Assembly: GCA_910576385.1 (NCBI GenBank)
Contig: CAJTIR010000026.1
Span: forward strand, 1 to 55,940
Length of the DNA: 55,940 nucleotides
Origin: Lachnospiraceae bacterium
GTDB taxonomy: Bacteria; Bacillota; Clostridia; Lachnospirales; Lachnospiraceae
Direction: 5' to 3'
Part shown: in pieces, positions 1-9,096 of the stretch
How positions within the stretch are numbered: position 1 is the first letter of the stretch
Layout: every line of letters starts with the position of its first letter
Notes under the pieces: generated by a model
The model's database searches: none
Seen by the model: only the letters and a program-made list of their open reading frames with translations
Told to the model about the DNA's origin: nothing
Position numbers and translations under genes: made by a program

Positions 1-173
1 AGGTTTCAAAATACTTGTAAAAATAATGATAAAGTCTACCAATTAAAGTTTTTTCATTGTATAATAAGTTTGTCGTACAGGGTCACTATCCTTTGTAATG
101 TTTTGGTCAAATTCATTATACAACAGAAAGCCTTGTGCGGCATTTTTTTATTAAAAAAGTTGTAAACTGGTGT

Positions 174-179
174 TATAAT
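174..179 (+). promoter_or_regulatory. Extended -10 promoter element of the diguanylate cyclase gene
   Basis: TATAAT preceded by TGT gives an extended -10 (TGn) box 66 bp before the TTG start at 246. No good -35 is visible, which is common for extended -10 promoters. The sequence before it is AT-rich and holds no gene. Confidence 0.45.
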
Positions 180-245
180 TTATCTACTCGTTTTAAAAAA
201 TGTTGTTGATAAATTTTTACAATATTAAGCTAAGAGGGATTTACA

Positions 246-1325
246 TTGAATAAATTATTTCAAATAGGCAGAGAATTTCTGGCAGGCAAATTACCAGTTA
301 CAGAAAATTTTAAATACAGCATGATCGTTTATCCCGTTGCGGCTGTTCATGCTGCTTTTTTCTTCTTTTTTCTATTTATAAAAGTTCCTCCAATGGCTGC
401 CTACAGCCTGCTTTCAACCGCAGCTTATATGTTATGTACTAGATTACTAAAATTAGGAATTTATTCCTATATCTATTTTGTGGCAAGTACTGAGGTTATC
501 ATAAATACGATTCTAACCACCTGGCTGATGGGTTGGGAGTGCGGCTTTGCTTCTTATTTGTTCGCCCTGGTCGCCGCTGGTTTTTTTATCTCCTACACTT
601 TCCACAAATACCAGATTACAGTTCCGGCAGTTTGCAGTATCATATCAACTTTGACATATTTTGTCTGCTATTTTTGCAGCTATCAATATACCGCCCCTTA
701 TGCCATTACAGATACTCGGATCCTGGTGCCGTTATATATTTTTAATGCCTCCTGCACCTTTGTATTTATCGCCATTTTCTCAATCTTATTTATGATGGAA
801 ATGCGTGTGTCCCACAAAAAACTATTTCAGGAAAATCAAATGCTGGGGCAGATTGCTGGAAATGATGCTCTCACTGGATTGTACAATCGCTGGAGTATGA
901 AAAATTTTCTGGAGGAGGCAGTTCAAAGCGAAGAACCATTTTGTCTGGTAATGTGTGATGTTGATGATTTTAAACGTATCAATGATACTTATGGACATGG
1001 ATGTGGGGATGCTGTTTTAAAACATATCTCAAAACTTCTCATAAAAGAACTTCCCAAAAACTGCTGTGTCAGCCGCTGGGGAGGAGAAGAATTTCTGCTG
1101 TTGTTAAAGGGTCATTCTCTGGATTCTGCAGCAGCCGTGTCAGACCGGATTCGACACATGATCGCTGTCAATGATACAATCTATGAAGAAAAAATGATTC
1201 CCCATACACTGACTATGGGAGTCGCACACCACCACAAAAATCAAACCCTGGATTCTATGATCTCCAGGGCTGATGTAAAACTCTATATTGGAAAACGCCA
1301 AGGGAAGAATGTTGTGGTTTCCTAA
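246..1325 (+). CDS. Membrane-bound diguanylate cyclase (GGDEF)
   Basis: Predicted to make cyclic-di-GMP from two GTP at the inner face of the membrane. The 359-residue protein has an N-terminal half (about residues 25-185) made of six or so hydrophobic segments, then a GGDEF domain (about 205-355) with an intact GGEEF active site at 279-283 and the upstream DVDDFKRIND motif. No RxxD inhibitory site is evident just before the active site, so product inhibition may be weak. The membrane part is of a MASE-like type I cannot assign. The start is TTG, chosen because AAGAGGG lies at good spacing before it. The gene ends convergently with the aminopeptidase P gene, the two stop codons overlapping. 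A second c-di-GMP protein (GGDEF-EAL) lies at 24.8-26.5 kb. Confidence 0.85.
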   Translation: MNKLFQIGREFLAGKLPVTENFKYSMIVYPVAAVHAAFFFFFLFIKVPPMAAYSLLSTAAYMLCTRLLKLGIYSYIYFVASTEVIINTILTTWLMGWECGFASYLFALVAAGFFISYTFHKYQITVPAVCSIISTLTYFVCYFCSYQYTAPYAITDTRILVPLYIFNASCTFVFIAIFSILFMMEMRVSHKKLFQENQMLGQIAGNDALTGLYNRWSMKNFLEEAVQSEEPFCLVMCDVDDFKRINDTYGHGCGDAVLKHISKLLIKELPKNCCVSRWGGEEFLLLLKGHSLDSAAAVSDRIRHMIAVNDTIYEEKMIPHTLTMGVAHHHKNQTLDSMISRADVKLYIGKRQGKNVVVS

Positions 1326-3112
1326 ATCTCCCTGGTATACTCCTTGAGCCATTCCTTTTCCTCTGCGTTAAGGAATGGCGAAATTTTTTGGTATACTAAC
1401 TTGTGATAATTGTTTAAAAGCCCGCGCTCTCTGGCTGTCATCTCCTCTGGAATGATGGCGTCTAGATCAATGGGCACATAGGTAATCACCTCAAATTCCA
1501 TAAATTGGCCATACTCGTTTTTCTCTGCCTTTTTACAGATCAACTCATTTTCTGTGCGAATCCCATATTTTCCCTCCAGATAAATTCCTGGCTCATCAGT
1601 TGTCACCATGCCTTCTTCCAATACACAGTCACTTCTGCCATCCACTGGTATACGCCACCGAAAGCCATTCGGCCCCTCGTGCACATTTAGAAGATAACCA
1701 ATACCATGTCCTGTACCGCATTTGTAATCCAACCCCAGATTCCACAAAGGCCCCCGCGCAAGGATATCCAGATTCGTACCCCGACAGCCATAGAGAAATT
1801 TTGCAGCCGCCAGATTCAAATTACAGCGGCAAACCGTAGTAAAATGGAACTTTTCCTGCTGTGTCAATTTGCCCAATGCAATGGTTCTGGTAATATCCGT
1901 GCTGCCATCCAGATAATGCCCGCCGGAATCCACCAACAAAAAGCCTTGCGGCTGCAGCCTGGCATTGGACTGCAAAGTTGCTGTATAATGCATCATAGCC
2001 GCATTCTCTCCATAAGCGCTAATCGTATCAAAGCTTAGATCCTCAAACAATTCCTGTTTTCGTCTCAAATCATCTAAATAATTGGCTGCGGACAGTTCCG
2101 TAATCTCTTCTTTACCAATCTGGGTTTTCAGCCAATACATAAATTTTGTCACAACCACGCCGTCCCTGACATGCGCCTTGCGGATATTGGCAAGCTCGGT
2201 CTGATTTTTAACTGCTTTCATCTGCTCAGACGGATTGATATCTTGAATCACAGTCACTCCAGTTCCCAGGCTCCTGCAAATCTGGTAATTCACAATATGT
2301 CTGTCCAAAAGTACCTTTTCCCCTGCCGGAATTTCTTTTGCATACTGATAAACAGCCTCATAAGGTTTGATGATAATCTGATTTTCTTTACAGTACGCCC
2401 TGATCTTCTCGTCCAAAACTTCCTCATGAATAAACCAAAAACTTTTCTCCAATGTAATTACTGCAAAAGACAATACTACTGGCACATGTGGGATGTCACC
2501 ACCTCGAATATTAAAAAGCCAGGCAATATCGTACAGAGATGTCAAAATATGAATCCCTGCCTTTTTCTGCGTCATTTTTTCCCGCACTCTTTTTAATTTA
2601 TGCTTTGTACTCTCTCCAGCATATTTTTCCTCTAAAATATATACTGGCTGTTTGGGAAGCTGTGGCCGTTCTTTCCAGATCTTACTCACTAAATCTTCAT
2701 CTGCAGCAATTCTCCCTCCATACTTCTTGACAATTTTCTCATATCCGGCCGCAGTTTTGGCATTTACTACCCGACCGTCAAACCCTAGACAGCCCCCCTC
2801 TGGAAAATTCTGCTCCATGTACTCTTTTACTGTCGCCACTCCCTCCTCTCCAGAACGATAGAGGGTCACTGGGTTTCCTGACAATTCTTTTTCTGCCTGA
2901 ATATAATATCTGCCATCGGTCCACAGACAAGCCTCTTTCATAGTAACAATCAAAGTTCCCGCCGAACCAGTAAATCCCGTCAAATACTGCCTTGCTTTAA
3001 AATAATCTCCCACATACTCAGATTCATGAAAATCAGAAGTAGGCACAAGATATAAATCTATTCCCCGTTTCTGCATCTTTGCGCGAAGCGCCTCTAGCCT
3101 CTCTGCTATCAC
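1322..3112 (-). CDS. pepP: Xaa-Pro aminopeptidase, M24B family
   Basis: Removes the N-terminal residue from peptides whose second residue is proline, in the cytoplasm. The 596-residue length fits the long three-domain type: two creatinase-like N-terminal domains and a C-terminal pita-bread metallopeptidase domain (about 305-540). The metal ligands are all visible: Asp in LLVDSGG and STDITRT, His in GTGHGIG, Glu in DEPGIYLE and the last Glu in RTENEL. The substrate-binding motif NVHEGP is also present. It is followed, on the same strand and upstream by 70 bp, by RidA, so the two may be co-transcribed. The enzyme looks complete. The gene symbol reflects the family, not proven orthology. Confidence 0.9.
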   Translation of the reverse strand: MIAERLEALRAKMQKRGIDLYLVPTSDFHESEYVGDYFKARQYLTGFTGSAGTLIVTMKEACLWTDGRYYIQAEKELSGNPVTLYRSGEEGVATVKEYMEQNFPEGGCLGFDGRVVNAKTAAGYEKIVKKYGGRIAADEDLVSKIWKERPQLPKQPVYILEEKYAGESTKHKLKRVREKMTQKKAGIHILTSLYDIAWLFNIRGGDIPHVPVVLSFAVITLEKSFWFIHEEVLDEKIRAYCKENQIIIKPYEAVYQYAKEIPAGEKVLLDRHIVNYQICRSLGTGVTVIQDINPSEQMKAVKNQTELANIRKAHVRDGVVVTKFMYWLKTQIGKEEITELSAANYLDDLRRKQELFEDLSFDTISAYGENAAMMHYTATLQSNARLQPQGFLLVDSGGHYLDGSTDITRTIALGKLTQQEKFHFTTVCRCNLNLAAAKFLYGCRGTNLDILARGPLWNLGLDYKCGTGHGIGYLLNVHEGPNGFRWRIPVDGRSDCVLEEGMVTTDEPGIYLEGKYGIRTENELICKKAEKNEYGQFMEFEVITYVPIDLDAIIPEEMTARERGLLNNYHKLVYQKISPFLNAEEKEWLKEYTREI

Positions 3113-3183
3113 TTTACCATACTCCTTTAATTTTTAACAATCTAATGTTTTCCCGCGATTGCTCCTACTTATATCAATATCCA

Positions 3184-3567
3184 TTATGCTTCTTTTTTAA
3201 CAGCAATCACCTCAATCTCCACCAAGCCGCCTTTGGGTAATTTTGCTGCCTGAACACAGGAACGCGCTGGTGCTTCCCCTTGAAAATACTGTGCATATAT
3301 CTCATTGACCTTTGCAAAATCATTGATATCAGCCAAAAATACATTGGTCTTTACTACCTGCTGCAAATCACTGCCTGCTGCTTCCAATACTACAGCGAGA
3401 TTCTTTAAACTCTGATGTGTCTGAGCTTCCACTCCCTCTGGCAATGTTCCGCTCTCTGGGATCAGTCCCAACTGTCCCGAGGTAAAGATAAAACCGTTTG
3501 CCTCCACTGCATGTACATAAGGACCTACTGCTGCTGGCGCTTTTAGTGCATTGATTGATTTTTTCAT
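3184..3567 (-). CDS. ridA: RidA family 2-iminobutanoate/2-iminopropanoate deaminase
   Basis: Hydrolyses reactive enamines/imines released by PLP enzymes such as threonine dehydratase. At 127 residues it has the usual YjgF/YER057c/UK114 length. Family hallmarks are visible: AVGPYVHAVEANGFIFTSGQ near the N-terminus, the KTNVFLADINDFAKVNEIY segment, and the ligand-binding arginine in APARSCVQAAKLPKGGLVEIE. GAGAGG lies before the ATG. It is on the same strand as pepP and reads towards it. Confidence 0.9.
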   Translation of the reverse strand: MKKSINALKAPAAVGPYVHAVEANGFIFTSGQLGLIPESGTLPEGVEAQTHQSLKNLAVVLEAAGSDLQQVVKTNVFLADINDFAKVNEIYAQYFQGEAPARSCVQAAKLPKGGLVEIEVIAVKKEA

Positions 3568-3750
3568 ACTTTTATAGCCTCTCTTTCTAACTTCTAATTT
3601 TACTCAAAACAAACCTTAACTCTTAACATCTTTTTCTATGAAAAGTCTATCTAAGTGTTTTGGTTTATTTGTCGTGTACATTTTACCATAAATTAGTTGA
3701 TTTTTAAACTCCCATGATTCGTCCATAGCACCTCAGCTATATTTCAGGTA

Positions 3751-3840
3751 AATGTCCAGGTTGACTGACTTTCCACTAACACAATTAACCGATCTTGATC
3801 TTGTGTTTTGGCATTTCCTGCACCATTTTTCTACCTCACT
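3751..3840 (-). pseudogene. Remnant of Rpn-family transposase N-terminus (internal deletion copy)
   Basis: This stretch repeats two separate pieces of the neighbouring Rpn gene start: one matches about 4452-4496 and the other about 4566-4615, joined directly, so the bases between them are deleted. The joined piece keeps the Rpn start codon region (MVQEMPK in reverse). It sits just past the 3' end of the longer copy, in the same orientation. It encodes no useful protein. Confidence 0.75.
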
Positions 3841-3843
3841 TAT

Positions 3844-4599
3844 TTACACTAACTGCATAATCTCTGCTTCAAGCTTTCTTAATTCTTCCATTGTCAATGT
3901 TGGTACACAATCTGCAATTTCTTCAAGTGATAACTTCCCCATTTTTATCATTCTCTCTGCTGTTTCTCTTGCTTCTCTATAGGTTACATGATTCTCAATA
4001 TCCTTAGCATAAGCCTTCAAAATCTGTTCATCATCAAATAATGTCATCATAATATCATAAACCTCCTGTTCCTTGCTTTCCAGATACTCTTTGAGCACAT
4101 TTCTGTTTTTACATATTCGGATTGTTTCTGTCACTGCCTGTTTTGTTGTTCCATATCTTTTTCTCTGTTCATTATACACTTTGCAGAATATAATATACTG
4201 ACCTATGATATCCGTCTCATTTTCCTGGTACAAAACATTCACTTCCACATCAATGGCAACTTTTTCCCCACCGAAAAATTCCTTCCTCAGCGTTATGGTA
4301 TCGGGTACATTTTTTCTTTCTCCTGTATAGATTACATACAATTCCGGTTTTGGCATATTCACTTTTTTACTTCCATACAGGTTTTGGCTGGTACGCTTAA
4401 AATAATCATGATAGGTCTGTATCAAATACATCAGCGCACGAATAATGATATTAAATGTCCAAGTTGACTGACTTTCCACTAACACAATTAACCGATTCCC
4501 AACTGAAAAGCCTAAATCATTATAGTCCGCGTCAACCAGTACATGCTTATTTGTAAATACACTGTCCTTGATCTTGTGTTTTGGCATTTCCTGCACCAT
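3844..4599 (-). pseudogene. Rpn-family recombination-promoting nuclease/putative transposase, internally deleted
   Basis: The 251-residue frame matches the PD-(D/E)XK Rpn/transposase family abundant in Lachnospiraceae: VGNRLIVLVESQSTW is the nuclease core region and MPKPELYVIYTG, FFGGEK and CKVYNEQRKRYG are family signatures. Family members usually have about 35-40 more residues between KDSVFTN and the DYNDLGF segment; here that part is missing, so the copy is probably inactive although still open. GAGGTAG precedes the ATG. A second, 3'-truncated copy lies at 37124-37462 and shares the upstream promoter region as well. These genes are linked to RecA-independent recombination in E. coli; activity here is not implied. 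Confidence 0.75.
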
Positions 4600-4873
4600 T
4601 TTTCTACCTCACTTATTCATTACAGTTTTATATAAGACATACGATTCACTTACTCTTGTTATATTTCAATTATACAAAAAAATACCTGTGTTTACAATGA
4701 AAATGGTACACAAGGACAGTGTAACTTTACTTGCATATTTTTATCTTCCATGTCGCTTTTGAATGACTAGAATTTTACACTATCATTTATTATAAATTTT
4801 TTCAAAAAACTCTTGCTTTTTTCTTACAAGTATGCTAATATACATTTGTCTGAGGAATTAAACAAAGACAAAT

Positions 4874-4956
4874 GCCGGCGTGTCGGAATGGCAGACGAGG
4901 CAGACTCAAAATCTGTTGTGGGCAACCACGTATGGGTTCAAGTCCCATTGCCGGCA
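4874..4956 (+). tRNA. tRNA-Leu (anticodon CAA)
   Basis: A class II tRNA: acceptor stem GCCGGCG pairs with TGCCGGC (one G-T pair), the anticodon loop is CTCAAAA (anticodon CAA, reading UUG), there is a long variable arm (about GTGGGCAACCAC) and a T-loop GTTCAAG. CCA is not encoded. It lies between the Rpn remnants and a strong terminator. Confidence 0.95.
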
Positions 4957-4966
4957 TTATCCCAAG

Positions 4967-5007
4967 TGCTGAGGCTCTTGTAATACTAGAGAGCTTCGGC
5001 ATTTTTT
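4967..5007 (+). terminator. Rho-independent terminator of tRNA-Leu
   Basis: A 12-bp stem (4967-4978 with 4990-5001, two G-U pairs) is followed by six T residues. Confidence 0.85.
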
Positions 5008-5037
5008 ATTAGGAAATTCCTTCGGATTTCCTAATAA
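5006..5037. repeat. Perfect 12-bp-stem palindrome
   Basis: TTATTAGGAAAT and ATTTCCTAATAA flank the loop TCCTTCGG. Part of the same sequence (GGAAATTCCTTCGGATTTC) occurs again on the minus strand near 26711-26731. It may be a small dispersed hairpin repeat. The rest of 5040-5190 holds no gene. Confidence 0.5.
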
Positions 5038-5189
5038 AAACAATTATCGTATATATCAAACGAGATAACTCCCACCTCTAGGTGGTAAGTTGCTTCCCAG
5101 TATCAATCACAATTTTCTTAACATACACTTTTAGACATTATAATAACTTGTCAGTTCCATAAATTGAAATTTCACTTTAGAAATATTCC

Positions 5190-5591
5190 TTACTCCACTT
5201 CCTCCCACTTCAAATCGGAATATAACTCCCCAGTTTTAGCAAAATGGAGCACACATTCGGCAGCCAGATTTAAATCATTCAGTGCGTTTCGCTTAAGAAC
5301 CGGAGTTTGTCCGCCAATGTTCACCGGTGCTTCCTCTTTCAAGGCATCATACCAAGGATTGACAGGCTGATACATATGAGCGTCCCCTTCTTCATCCCAT
5401 GTATGAAAAGTAAGAGCCGCCCAACCGTTATCAATATCCACAGAAAGAAAATCCTCTTCGCCGTATTCATCCAAGGCTAACCATGCAAATCTGCAGTGAT
5501 TATTACGAATTTTGCGAATCAGTTTATCAACTGATTCTTGTGTAACGGGTTCATCTTCATCATTAAGAAAGTGAATTGCAAAATCTTCCAT
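5190..5591 (-). CDS. Imm1-like immunity/hypothetical protein
   Basis: A 133-residue, acidic, soluble protein. The pattern DNGWAALTFHTWDEEGD, followed by VNPWYDALKEEAPVNIGGQTPVLKR and a closing WEE, is reminiscent of Imm1-type immunity proteins of contact-dependent or polymorphic toxins; this is pattern memory, not a search. No toxin gene is adjacent. The neighbour at 5623 is another small orphan reading the same way, 31 bp upstream. A start at 5591 is supported by AAAGGAG in front of it. Confidence 0.5.
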   Translation of the reverse strand: MEDFAIHFLNDEDEPVTQESVDKLIRKIRNNHCRFAWLALDEYGEEDFLSVDIDNGWAALTFHTWDEEGDAHMYQPVNPWYDALKEEAPVNIGGQTPVLKRNALNDLNLAAECVLHFAKTGELYSDLKWEEVE

Positions 5592-5622
5592 ACCATTTAT
5601 CTCCTTTTTTCTTTACTGCTGA

Positions 5623-5946
5623 TTACCACTTCATCTTGGCTGCCCGCCATCTCTCTGGCTCTGCCGCCCACAATTCATTTAACCAATCAATCCCTTTCTG
5701 GATTCCTTCTTCTGAAAAATCTACCTCTATATGTTGCTTTTTTTCCTCTGCGGTAGCCTCAAATCCATATGGGCCTTCCCATGCAGTAAGTTCCAAAATC
5801 TGTTTTTCCTCGCCCTTTTCATTTCCTTCCCGGCTCTTAATCTCTCTTTTTACAGCCATGAACCGGAAGCGTAATCCCTGATAGCTTCCGGTAAAAGCGG
5901 CTTTTTTCAGATAAGGAAGGGATAATATATCTTTGCGTTCAATCAT
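5623..5946 (-). CDS. Small conserved hypothetical protein
   Basis: 107 residues, soluble, starting MIERKDILSLPYLKKAAFTGSY. I recognise it as a common small Clostridia protein of unknown role, sometimes loosely labelled acetyltransferase-like, but it is far too short for a GNAT domain and has no acetyl-CoA motif. It may be co-transcribed with the decarboxylase gene upstream (28 bp gap) and with the Imm1-like gene downstream. Confidence 0.5.
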   Translation of the reverse strand: MIERKDILSLPYLKKAAFTGSYQGLRFRFMAVKREIKSREGNEKGEEKQILELTAWEGPYGFEATAEEKKQHIEVDFSEEGIQKGIDWLNELWAAEPERWRAAKMKW

Positions 5947-5974
5947 GACATATCCTCTTTTTCTGATTTCGGCA

Positions 5975-7249
5975 TTATCTTTGTTTCATATCCTTTAATA
6001 TATCAAAACAGTCAAATGTTGCAAAATAATCTTCTGGTGTCTCAGCCCGACGAATCAATTGTGTACTGCCATCCTCTTTCAACAATACTTCAGCAGATTT
6101 TAATTTGCCATTGTAATTATAACCCATTGAAAATCCATGCGCTCCAGTATCATGGATCACCAAAAGATCACCCCTGTCAATCTTAGGAAGCATGCGGTCA
6201 ATTGCAAATTTATCATTATTTTCACAGAGAGAACCTGTAATATCATATTTATGATCACAGACACTATTGTCCTTGCCCATAACTGTAATATGATGGTAAG
6301 CGCCATACATAGCTGGACGCATCAAATTTACGGCACAGGCATCACAGCCAATATATTCTTTATGGGTATGCTTCTCATGAATTGCAGTTGTCACAAGACA
6401 TCCATACGGCCCCATCATGTAACGTCCCAATTCTGTATAAATTGCCACATCGCCCATACCTGCGGGAACTAGAATTTCCTCATATACTTTGCGCACCCCT
6501 TCACCAATTGCCTTGATATCGTTTGGCTCCTGGTCAGGATAATAGGGAATGCCGATTCCACCAGAGAGATTGATAAAGCGGATATCTGCCCCTGTTTCTT
6601 CTTTTAACTTTACAGCTACCTCAAACAAAGTCTTTGCCAATATTGGATAATACTCATTGGTCACAGTATTGCTTGCCAAAAATGCATGGATTCCGAAATA
6701 CTTGGCGCCCTTTTCCTTTAAAACGCGAAATCCCTCAAACATCTGCTCTGTGGTAAACCCATATTTGGCATCTCCAGGGTTGTCCATAATGCTGTTGCTG
6801 ATCTTAAACAGTCCACCTGGATTATAACGGCAGCTAATGGTTTCTGGAATATGGCCAATTGTCTTTTCCAGAAAATCAATATGCGTAAAATCATCAAGGT
6901 TGATCAGCGCTCCAATCTCTTCGGCAAACTGAAATTCTTCGGCTGGCGTGGCATTAGAAGAAAACATAATATCCTCCCCTGAAAAATGCAGCGCATCGGC
7001 AAGCATCAACTCTGTCAAGGAAGAACAGTCGCAGCCGCAGCCATATTCCTTTAAAATATTAATTAAAAATGGATTTGGCGTTGCCTTAACCGCAAAATAT
7101 TCTTTAAAACCCTTATTCCAGGAAAAGGCTTCTCGCAATGCCTGTGCATTGGCGCGGATTCCTTTCTCATCATAGAGATGAAATGGCGTGGGATATTTTT
7201 TTACAATTTCTTTCAACTGCTCATTTGTCACAAATGGTTCTTTTTTCAT
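5975..7249 (-). CDS. Diaminopimelate decarboxylase family PLP enzyme
   Basis: Fold-type III PLP decarboxylase, 424 residues from the chosen ATG. The PLP lysine lies in YFAVKATPNP (about residue 57). The phosphate-binding glycine stretch is NLSGGIGIPYYP, and the conserved CDACAVNLMRP region and the final MGYNYNGK match the LysA/Orn-DAP-Arg decarboxylase family. It probably converts meso-diaminopimelate to lysine, though carboxynorspermidine decarboxylase-type substrates cannot be excluded. The frame is open from a GTG at 7261, but AAAGGAG overlaps that codon and sits 11 bases before the ATG at 7249, which I prefer. A TrmB-type regulator lies directly upstream on the same strand. Confidence 0.8.
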   Translation of the reverse strand: MKKEPFVTNEQLKEIVKKYPTPFHLYDEKGIRANAQALREAFSWNKGFKEYFAVKATPNPFLINILKEYGCGCDCSSLTELMLADALHFSGEDIMFSSNATPAEEFQFAEEIGALINLDDFTHIDFLEKTIGHIPETISCRYNPGGLFKISNSIMDNPGDAKYGFTTEQMFEGFRVLKEKGAKYFGIHAFLASNTVTNEYYPILAKTLFEVAVKLKEETGADIRFINLSGGIGIPYYPDQEPNDIKAIGEGVRKVYEEILVPAGMGDVAIYTELGRYMMGPYGCLVTTAIHEKHTHKEYIGCDACAVNLMRPAMYGAYHHITVMGKDNSVCDHKYDITGSLCENNDKFAIDRMLPKIDRGDLLVIHDTGAHGFSMGYNYNGKLKSAEVLLKEDGSTQLIRRAETPEDYFATFDCFDILKDMKQR

Positions 7250-7282
7250 AATATGGTGCACTCCTTTATTCTCTGAATGTCT

Positions 7283-8026
7283 CTATTTACTACTATCTTT
7301 TTCCAGTTGCAGCAGGCGAATTTCATTTCTCATGGAATCCTTAAATACCTGCACAAAATTTCTCTGCCCAGAATAGAGGCACGTACTATCTCTTCCTTTG
7401 CCCAACTCACCAGTGAGTACTTGCCTGGAATCCACAATAATTCCAATCTGATTTTTCTTGTCCTCTGTATGGTAAATCTGAACCCCTTTTTGTTGTAAAG
7501 AATGCTCCCTTTCCTCTGCTTTTCTGTCTCTGATTGAGGAGGTAATCACTACAACTTTTATCTTCCGTTCTGTCAAATATTCCAATTCCTCTTGGAACTC
7601 TCCCAGCAAACTGGCAGACATAGACAAATAGACGCGTTTTCTTGCTCTATTGAGCATATTTCTAATCTTATCCGCTATATTTGCATCAGAGCTGATCGTA
7701 AAATATCCCGCTCTCTCTTCTTTTTCCCTGGGCATATGAATTGAGAGAAGCTCTTTGCGCACGTCCAGACTGCGAATCTTGTTCTGACAAAATTCCTCTA
7801 TATCCACTGCCGTGTATTTGCGGGATGCCCCTTCCGTCACATAAGCTCCTCCTTTGTCTGCCAGTCCATCCAATGCCTTGTAAACATTAGATCTGGAAAT
7901 TCCAGTACACTTGGCAATCTCATAACCATTGCTTGTCCCAGAACGAAATAATTCCAGATAAACGAAAGCTTCCTGCCTGGTCAGTCCAAAGGCAGTCAAA
8001 TGTTCAATCAGATTTTTTTCTTCCAT
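7283..8026 (-). CDS. TrmB-family transcriptional regulator
   Basis: 247 residues. The N-terminal winged helix (about 5-75, LTAFGLTRQEAFVYLELF ... GISRSNVYKALDGLADKG) is typical of TrmB/sugar-specific regulators. The C-terminal part (about 105-215) resembles the phospholipase D-like effector domain of this family (YLSMSASLLGEFQEELEYL). It precedes the decarboxylase gene by 33 bp and is probably co-transcribed with it. It likely represses its own promoter, because a 21-bp imperfect palindrome overlaps its -10 region (8081-8101). Confidence 0.75.
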   Translation of the reverse strand: MEEKNLIEHLTAFGLTRQEAFVYLELFRSGTSNGYEIAKCTGISRSNVYKALDGLADKGGAYVTEGASRKYTAVDIEEFCQNKIRSLDVRKELLSIHMPREKEERAGYFTISSDANIADKIRNMLNRARKRVYLSMSASLLGEFQEELEYLTERKIKVVVITSSIRDRKAEEREHSLQQKGVQIYHTEDKKNQIGIIVDSRQVLTGELGKGRDSTCLYSGQRNFVQVFKDSMRNEIRLLQLEKDSSK

Positions 8027-8080
8027 AGCATATGTACCTCTTTCTACTCGATGTCCTCTGCAGAATTATTTTCCTTTTAG

Positions 8081-8126
8081 TAGTACTATTCAGGAATACT
8101 ATAATATCTTCTCCTAAAAATGTCAA
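8081..8126 (-). promoter_or_regulatory. Consensus promoter with overlapping operator for the TrmB gene
   Basis: On the minus strand TTGACA (8121-8126) and TATAGT (8098-8103) are separated by 17 bp. An imperfect palindrome at 8081-8101 with TATTC/GAATA arms covers the end of the -10 box and the start-site region, the expected place for a repressor. Confidence 0.7.
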
Positions 8127-8244
8127 GAGATTAATCAGATAAACAGGCGGAGGAACGCTTTGAATTGTAGAAAAGGAAATGATCTTTGCATAAGTAAAAA
8201 GTCGGCAGGGAGAAATCTCTACCACAATTTTTTTGAAAAAGGTC

Positions 8245-8275
8245 TTGTTTGTGACGCAGCGTAATGATGTATAAT
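8245..8275 (+). promoter_or_regulatory. MerR-type promoter with 19-bp spacer
   Basis: TTGTTT (8245-8250) and TATAAT (8270-8275) are 19 bp apart, too long for normal initiation but typical of promoters that MerR proteins activate by twisting DNA. The spacer holds the small palindrome ACGCAGCGT. It stands 24 bp before the MerR gene. Confidence 0.7.
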
Positions 8276-8298
8276 ACTTGATTAGGAGGTAGATAATT

Positions 8299-9096
8299 AT
8301 GGCAAAACACAGAAGTATCCCGCTTGGGTTTATGACAGTTGGAGAGGTTGCAAAGAAAATAGGAGTTACTGTCCGTACATTGCAATACTATGACAAAGAA
8401 GGCTTGTTATCCCCTTCAGCAGAGAGTGAAGGGGGACGCAGGCTTTATACAGATAAAGACTTAGTGATACTTCATCAAATTATATCTTTGAAATCATTGG
8501 GTTTTTCTTTGGATGATATAAAGCATCGCTTAATTTCTTTAGAAACACCGACTGATGTGGCAGCCGCCCTTACCGAACAGGCAGACAGCATACAAGAGAA
8601 GATAGAACAGTTAACGGCTTCTTTGACAGCAATCGAACAGTTAAAAGAAGAAGTGTTACAAATGCAGGCCGTCAATTTTAAGAAGTATGCAGATATTATT
8701 GTCAATCTGCAAATGAAAAACAACTCTTACTATCTCATTAAGCGTTTTGATGACGATACGCTCGATCATATCCGTAATCGGTTTGATAAGGAAAGCGGTT
8801 TGAATTTTATGGATAGATTTAACCGTTTGAGTGATGAAATTATAGAACTTCAAAAGGCAGGCGCATCCCCTGAAAGTGAAAAATGCCAACGAGTTGTAAA
8901 AGAGTATTGGGGATTAATTACGGAATTTACGAACGGTGATATGAGTATGCTTCCGAAATTGATGGAGGTTGGAAATATTGATACCGCTGCAAATGCTTGG
9001 GAAGAACGACAAAAAATTGTAAACGACTATTTAGAGCCGGCTTTGCAAGTCTACTTTTCAAGACTTGGGGAAAATCCGTTTGAGGGGGTGGAATGA
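8299..9096 (+). CDS. MerR-family transcriptional regulator
   Basis: 265 residues. The N-terminal MerR winged helix (about 14-85: TVGEVAKKIGVTVRTLQYYDKEGLL) is followed by a coiled-coil dimer helix (about 90-125) and a C-terminal region of about 140 residues that looks like a TipAS-type ligand domain. It probably activates its own operon through the 19-bp-spacer promoter just upstream. AGGAGG precedes the ATG. The gene overlaps the ABC ATPase gene by four bases, so sensor and exporter are translated together, pointing to drug or peptide efflux/resistance. Confidence 0.85.
   Translation: MAKHRSIPLGFMTVGEVAKKIGVTVRTLQYYDKEGLLSPSAESEGGRRLYTDKDLVILHQIISLKSLGFSLDDIKHRLISLETPTDVAAALTEQADSIQEKIEQLTASLTAIEQLKEEVLQMQAVNFKKYADIIVNLQMKNNSYYLIKRFDDDTLDHIRNRFDKESGLNFMDRFNRLSDEIIELQKAGASPESEKCQRVVKEYWGLITEFTNGDMSMLPKLMEVGNIDTAANAWEERQKIVNDYLEPALQVYFSRLGENPFEGVE

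Noticed and set aside
5076-5110. A second IS605-like right end (CTCCCACCTCTAGGTGG)
   Set aside because: Only a short hairpin is visible, without further structure or transposase; the evidence is too thin.
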